Below, one piece after another: positions 59,596 to 64,000 of a stretch of DNA of 64,000 bases (positions are counted from its first letter, which is position 1; the number at the start of each line of letters is the position of its first letter). Origin of the DNA: Photobacterium iliopiscarium (lineage in GTDB: Bacteria > Pseudomonadota > Gammaproteobacteria > Enterobacterales > Vibrionaceae); contig NZ_PYOO01000006.1 of the NCBI RefSeq assembly GCF_003026395.1, positions 1 through 64,000 of the forward strand. The letters are read 5' to 3'. Position numbers and translations under genes: made by a program. The notes beneath the pieces were generated by a model. That model did no database searches, was not told the origin of the DNA, and saw only the letters and a program-made list of their open reading frames with translations.

Positions 59596-59865
59596 TTAGC
59601 GACGTAGGCCTTGACGCTTGATTAGGTCTTGGTAACGATCTAGATTTTTACCTTTAAGGTAATCTAGAAGCTTACGACGACGAGAAACCATGCGTAGTAG
59701 ACCGCGACGGCTGTGGTGGTCATGCTTGTGGTTAGCAAAGTGACCTTGAAGGTGGTTGATTTGCGCTGTTAAAAGTGCAACCTGAACTTCAGGAGAACCA
59801 GTATCATTTTCACATTGTGCGTAATCTGCAACGATTGCTGCTTTAGTTTCTGCATTCAGAGACAT
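59596..59865 (-). CDS. rpsO: 30S ribosomal protein S15
   Basis: 89-residue 16S rRNA-binding protein of the small subunit platform. It begins [16 protein letters not shown] and keeps [21 protein letters not shown] and [22 protein letters not shown]. Same length as in E. coli. It lies between truB and pnp in the conserved order. Confidence 0.98.
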   Translation of the reverse strand: MSLNAETKAAIVADYAQCENDTGSPEVQVALLTAQINHLQGHFANHKHDHHSRRGLLRMVSRRRKLLDYLKGKNLDRYQDLIKRQGLRR

Positions 59866-60063
59866 AACTTATTCCTAATACAAGATGTTTTAATTTGTGC
59901 CGCCAATCTCTGATTCAGCCGACACCCAAGCCGCGGATTATACTGATCAGCGGAACTAACTACAAGCGAATAATTAACCAGCTTTATTTTTAATCTCAAG
60001 CAACTCATGTGTAATAATCAAACTGATTTATCACTTAGAATTACCTATGATTCCTTGGCGTCA

Positions 60064-61011
60064 TTATTGCTCTTGTTCGTTAGCCATAACGCGTTTTGGT
60101 GCCAACATGCCTTTAGCATCAATGGTACCAACACCAATAAATTCGGCGGCTTCAGCCACTGTAATACGCACTAATGTGCCTTCAGCGGGTACAACCTCGG
60201 CAGCAACAGGGTTACCATGAAGTACATGAACAGCCGCTTCTGCGGTAATGTTCACTTCAGGTAAGTCTTGTACTGCGGTATCCGTTGGCAATAGCAATGC
60301 ATCTAAGACAGTGCCAGGTTCAACTTCATCTGCTATAGCTTGATCAAGTAAAGCTTGTAACTGCTCAATCGTTACCATGCGCTCATAAGGAAAATTAGAT
60401 ACGCCTGTACGACGTAAATAAGTCACGTGAGCGCCACAACCTAACTTTTCACCTAGATCATCAACAATCGTGCGAATGTATGTGCCTTTTGACACATGCA
60501 ATTCCATCTCAACTTCATTGTTATCAAAGCGTAATAATTCAACTGAATACACTGTAATCTTACGTGATTCACGCGGAATAGAAATTCCTTCGCGAGCGTA
60601 TTCATACAGCTTACGACCTTGGTACTTTAATGCTGAGTACATTGATGGAATTTGATCAGTCGTACCACGAAAGCTATCGATACACGCTTCAAGTTGATCG
60701 CGTTCAACATTAACAGCACGGGTTTCAACCACTTCACCATCAGAATCAGACGTATCAGTACGCTCGCCCAATTTAGCAACCACACGATAACGCTTATCTG
60801 AGTCTAATAAAAATTGTGAAAACTTGGTCGCCTCACCAAAACAAAGCGGTAACATGCCCGTCGCTAAAGGATCAAGCGCACCTGTATGGCCCGCTTTTTG
60901 TGCAAAAAAGATACGTTTCACTTTTTGCAGGGTATCGTTAGAACTAATGCCGGTTGGTTTATCAACCAAGATCACACCGTTAATTGGACGACCTTTACGA
61001 CGACGTGCCAT
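60064..61011 (-). CDS. truB: tRNA pseudouridine-55 synthase TruB
   Basis: Makes pseudouridine 55 in the T loop of tRNAs. 315 residues with the catalytic Asp in [15 protein letters not shown] and the N-terminal KPTGISSND segment, plus a C-terminal PUA-like domain. It begins 2 bp after the rbfA stop, so the two are translated from one message. Confidence 0.97.
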   Translation of the reverse strand: MARRRKGRPINGVILVDKPTGISSNDTLQKVKRIFFAQKAGHTGALDPLATGMLPLCFGEATKFSQFLLDSDKRYRVVAKLGERTDTSDSDGEVVETRAVNVERDQLEACIDSFRGTTDQIPSMYSALKYQGRKLYEYAREGISIPRESRKITVYSVELLRFDNNEVEMELHVSKGTYIRTIVDDLGEKLGCGAHVTYLRRTGVSNFPYERMVTIEQLQALLDQAIADEVEPGTVLDALLLPTDTAVQDLPEVNITAEAAVHVLHGNPVAAEVVPAEGTLVRITVAEAAEFIGVGTIDAKGMLAPKRVMANEQEQ

Positions 61012-61013
61012 GT

Positions 61014-61415
61014 TTACTCCTCGCCTTTTTCTACTTCGTCTTCATCACCACGACGATCTTCATCGTCACGTACCGCTTTAGATACTAGGTTAGAAATACG
61101 CATACCTTCAGTTAACGATTGATCGAAAATGAAATTAAGTTCAGGTGTTACACGTAGGCGAATTTCTTTACCTAGTAATGAACGGATGTAAGGTGCCATT
61201 TCACGTAACGCGTCTAAACTACCTTCAGCCGTTTGTTCACCGATAGGGAAAAACGTTACATAAATCTTGGCGTAGTTCATATCACGCGAGACATCAACAC
61301 TTGAGATTGTTGTCATTGCAATCGCAGGGTCTTTAATTTCACGTTGTAAAATCACAGCCAATTCTTTTTGTAGCTGTTGAGCTACACGTTGGGTACGGCT
61401 AAATTCTTTTGCCAT
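61014..61415 (-). CDS. rbfA: Ribosome-binding factor A
   Basis: KH-fold factor for late 30S maturation and cold adaptation. 133 residues: [21 protein letters not shown] at the start and [21 protein letters not shown] in the core. An acidic tail ([17 protein letters not shown]) follows. It is between infB and truB. Confidence 0.96.
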   Translation of the reverse strand: MAKEFSRTQRVAQQLQKELAVILQREIKDPAIAMTTISSVDVSRDMNYAKIYVTFFPIGEQTAEGSLDALREMAPYIRSLLGKEIRLRVTPELNFIFDQSLTEGMRISNLVSKAVRDDEDRRGDEDEVEKGEE

Positions 61416-61450
61416 TATTTTGCTCTCTCTAAGAATAATGCTCTTGAAAG

Positions 61451-61474
61451 AATGGGGAGCCGAAGCTCCCCATT
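61451..61474 (-). promoter_or_regulatory. UUCG hairpin between infB and rbfA
   Basis: On the minus strand, AATGGGGAGC-TTCG-GCTCCCCATT is a 10-bp stem closed by a stable tetraloop, 40 bases after the infB stop. Only a short ATTCTTTC follows, so it is more likely an mRNA 3' stabiliser or partial terminator than a full stop. Confidence 0.65.
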
Positions 61475-61513
61475 ATCATTATCATGTTGAAAAACAACTA
61501 GCTACACTGACTA

Positions 61514-64000
61514 TTAGTCAAGTGTACGTTGGATTTCAATAATTTCGAATACTTCGATCTGGTCACCAACGCGAACGTCGTTGTAGTTCTTAACGCCGAT
61601 ACCACACTCGTAACCGTTCTTAACTTCAGGCACGTCATCTTTAAAGCGACGTAGTGACTCAAGCTCACCTTCGTAGATAACTACGTTTTCACGTAGAACA
61701 CGAATAGGGTTATTACGCTTGATAGTACCTTCAGTTACCATACAACCAGCGATTGCGCCGATCTTAGGAGACTTAAATACGTCACGAACTTCAGCAAGAC
61801 CAATGATTTCTTGTCTAAACTCAGGAGACAACATACCGCCCATCGCCGCTTTAACTTCGTCGATTAGTTGGTAGATGATTGAGTAGTAACGTAAATCTAG
61901 GTTTTCGTTTTCAATCGTTTGACGTGCAGATGTATCAGCACGAACGTTGAAACCAAGTACGATAGCGTTAGACGCTGCTGCAAGTACTGCATCAGTTTCA
62001 GTGATTGCACCAACACCTGAACCTACAATGTTAACTTTAACTTCATCAGTTGAAAGTTTACGTAGTGAATCAGCAATTGCTTCAACAGAACCTTGAACGT
62101 CAGCTTTAAGCACAACGTTTAGCTCAGCAACTTCACCAGCTTCCATGTTAGCAAACATGTTTTCTAGTTTAGATTTTTGTTGACGTGCTAGTTTAACATC
62201 ACGGAATTTACCTTGACGGTAAAGTGCAACTTCACGTGCTTTACGCTCATCACGTACTACTGTTGCTTCATCACCTGATGCAGGAACACCAGAAAGACCA
62301 AGGATCTCAACAGGAATAGAAGGACCTGCTGATTCGATTTCTTGACCTTGTTCGTTGCGCATTGCACGAATACGACCATGCATTAGACCACAAAGAACGA
62401 TATCGCCTTTACGCAATGTACCTTCTTGAACAAGTACAGTTGCTACAGGACCACGGCCTTTATCAAGACGTGATTCAATAACGACACCTGATGCCATACC
62501 TTCTTCAACTGCTGTAAGTTCAAGAATTTCTGACTGAAGTAAGATAGCTTCTAGTAGGCCATCGATGTTAGTACCCTGTTTCGCAGAGATGTGAACAAAC
62601 ATGTTCTCACCGCCCCACTCTTCAGGCATAACACCGTATTGAGCTAGCTCATTCTTCACGCCGTCTGGGTTTGCATCTTCTTTATCGATCTTGTTTACCG
62701 CAACGATCAAAGGTACGCCAGCTGCTTTCGCGTGCTGAATCGCTTCGATTGTTTGTGGCATTACGCCATCGTCTGCTGCAACTACAAGTACAACGATATC
62801 TGTCGCTTGAGCACCACGAGCACGCATAGCGGTAAACGCTGCGTGTCCAGGAGTATCAAGGAACGTGATCATACCATTGTCAGTTTCAACGTGGTAAGCA
62901 CCGATGTGCTGTGTAATACCACCTGCTTCGCCTGAAGCAACGTGTGCTTTACGAATGTAGTCAAGTGTTGATGTTTTACCGTGGTCAACGTGACCCATGA
63001 TAGTAACAACAGGTGCACGAGAAACTTGTAATAAGTCTGCGGCATTACGGTCAGAAAGCACAGCTTCTTCAAGCTCGTTTTCTTTACGTAGAATAACTTT
63101 GTGGCCCATTTCTTCAGCAACAAGTGATGCTGTTTCTTGGTCGATAACTTGGTTGATAGTCGCCATAGCGCCCATCTTCATCATTACCTTGATAACTTCA
63201 ACGCCTTTAACAGACATTTTGTTAGCCAATTCAGAAACAATGATCGTTTCACCGATCACAACATCTTGCTTAGCAACTAGCGCTGTTTTATCAAAGCCAT
63301 GTTGCATTGATGCTGGTTTGTTCATTTGTGGCTTACCGCGACCACGTTGGTTACGACCGCCACGGCCACCACGTTCGTCTTGCTTAGCCGCTGGTTTTTT
63401 CTTTTTACGACGGCGAGAAGTTTCTTCTTTGCGGTCTTGTTCATCTTCTGCAGCACGAGCATATGTAGATGTCGTTATATGGTAATCAGATTTTTCCATA
63501 CTTACTGCTTGCTCAGGTTTTACCCCGTTTTTCTCGTTCTGTTCTGCCATTTTGCGGGCCTCTTCTAGCTGACGCTGACTTTCTTTTTCGGCTTTTCGCT
63601 TGGCTTCCTCTTCCAGACGATGCTGTAGTACTTCAGCATCTAACTTAGCCTGTTTGTCAGCGACGGTACGCTTAGCTTTTTCTTCAGCCTTACGCTTATC
63701 CTGTTCGGTACGATTCGCTTGTTCCTCAGCGGCACGCTTCAATTTCTGTTCTGCTTCACGCTTAGCAGTTTCATCTGCTTTACGTTGCTCTTCAGCTTGA
63801 CGTGTGGCAGCTTCCTGTGCGCTACGTTTGGCTGCTTCTTCTGCGGCTTGGTGAGTAATCATATCAGCTTCACGTTGCGCATCAGCTTCTGCTTCGCGCT
63901 TAACAGCATCTTCTGCTGCACGTTGTTCATCCTCAAGTGCTGAACGTTTCACGTAGGTGCGCTTTTTGCGCACTTCTACTTGAACATTTTTGCTCTTACC
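61514..64000 (-). CDS. infB: Translation initiation factor IF-2 (5' end beyond the window)
   Basis: GTPase that brings fMet-tRNA to the 30S subunit. At least 828 codons are present and the frame stays open to the edge; [10 protein letters not shown] near the edge is an internal segment in homologues, so the start lies outside the window. It shows a long Ala/Glu/Lys/Arg-rich coiled N-terminal region, then the G domain ([21 protein letters not shown]), domain II, and the C-terminal initiator-tRNA-binding domain. It is upstream of rbfA in the nusA-infB operon. Confidence 0.97.
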   Translation of the reverse strand, partial: GKSKNVQVEVRKKRTYVKRSALEDEQRAAEDAVKREAEADAQREADMITHQAAEEAAKRSAQEAATRQAEEQRKADETAKREAEQKLKRAAEEQANRTEQDKRKAEEKAKRTVADKQAKLDAEVLQHRLEEEAKRKAEKESQRQLEEARKMAEQNEKNGVKPEQAVSMEKSDYHITTSTYARAAEDEQDRKEETSRRRKKKKPAAKQDERGGRGGRNQRGRGKPQMNKPASMQHGFDKTALVAKQDVVIGETIIVSELANKMSVKGVEVIKVMMKMGAMATINQVIDQETASLVAEEMGHKVILRKENELEEAVLSDRNAADLLQVSRAPVVTIMGHVDHGKTSTLDYIRKAHVASGEAGGITQHIGAYHVETDNGMITFLDTPGHAAFTAMRARGAQATDIVVLVVAADDGVMPQTIEAIQHAKAAGVPLIVAVNKIDKEDANPDGVKNELAQYGVMPEEWGGENMFVHISAKQGTNIDGLLEAILLQSEILELTAVEEGMASGVVIESRLDKGRGPVATVLVQEGTLRKGDIVLCGLMHGRIRAMRNEQGQEIESAGPSIPVEILGLSGVPASGDEATVVRDERKAREVALYRQGKFRDVKLARQQKSKLENMFANMEAGEVAELNVVLKADVQGSVEAIADSLRKLSTDEVKVNIVGSGVGAITETDAVLAAASNAIVLGFNVRADTSARQTIENENLDLRYYSIIYQLIDEVKAAMGGMLSPEFRQEIIGLAEVRDVFKSPKIGAIAGCMVTEGTIKRNNPIRVLRENVVIYEGELESLRRFKDDVPEVKNGYECGIGVKNYNDVRVGDQIEVFEIIEIQRTLD

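Noticed and set aside
1-64000. tRNA or rRNA genes
   Set aside because: Apart from tmRNA, I found no T-arm or acceptor pattern or rRNA-like sequence.

Overview
The window is a stretch of gammaproteobacterial chromosome. It is most likely Vibrionaceae, and I would guess Photobacterium. The evidence is the set of recognisable proteins, the gene order (grpE-dnaK-dnaJ beside nadK-recN-bamE; ratA-rnfH beside smpB-ssrA; deoCABD with nupC; infB-rbfA-truB-rpsO-pnp-nlpI), a RocS-like c-di-GMP gene next to the ubiTUV genes, and a moderately AT-rich base composition. The genus is an inference; no database was searched.

Layout. 1-7.9 kb: the heat-shock chaperones dnaJ, dnaK and grpE on the minus strand, with good sigma-32-type promoters in front of grpE and dnaK. 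Divergent from these are nadK, recN (behind two LexA-type boxes) and bamE. 7.9-9.8 kb: ratA-rnfH, then smpB and the tmRNA gene ssrA. 9.8-19.2 kb: a 9.3 kb accessory island downstream of ssrA. It is bounded by a direct repeat of about 91 bp that contains the last bases of ssrA and its terminator. It carries a complete type I restriction-modification operon (hsdM-hsdS-hsdR) followed by a DarT/DarG DNA ADP-ribosylation toxin-antitoxin pair, and no integrase. Just outside the right repeat lie three evenly spaced copies of TACAAC-N6-GTTGTA that no gene here explains.

19.5-30 kb: a small cysteine-pair protein of unknown function; an HPP membrane protein overlapping a universal stress protein; ahpC and ahpF with an OxyR-type site; a CI-like regulator that appears to have lost its self-cleavage residues; yjjX and trpR; an AT-rich ATP-grasp (TupA-like) gene lying between trpR and slt; and slt. 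30-39 kb: ettA, an M23 peptidase, radA, a protein with two PilZ motif sets, serB and an Smp-like membrane protein.

39-46.5 kb: nucleoside salvage, with deoC-deoA-deoB-deoD and the nucleoside transporter nupC (consensus CRP site upstream), followed by a TatD-family hydrolase. 46.6-49.2 kb: prfC, rimI and holD. 49.3-56 kb: gldA; ubiT-yhbS divergent from a rocS-like GGDEF/EAL gene and ubiU-ubiV, i.e. oxygen-independent ubiquinone synthesis, with an FNR-like box before ubiU. 56-64 kb: nlpI, pnp, rpsO, truB, rbfA and infB on the minus strand; infB is cut by the right edge.

Most of the window is conserved core genome. The parts worth a second look are the integrase-free ssrA island, the phased inverted repeats beside it, the insertion between trpR and slt, the degenerate CI-like regulator, and several conspicuous intergenic hairpins.
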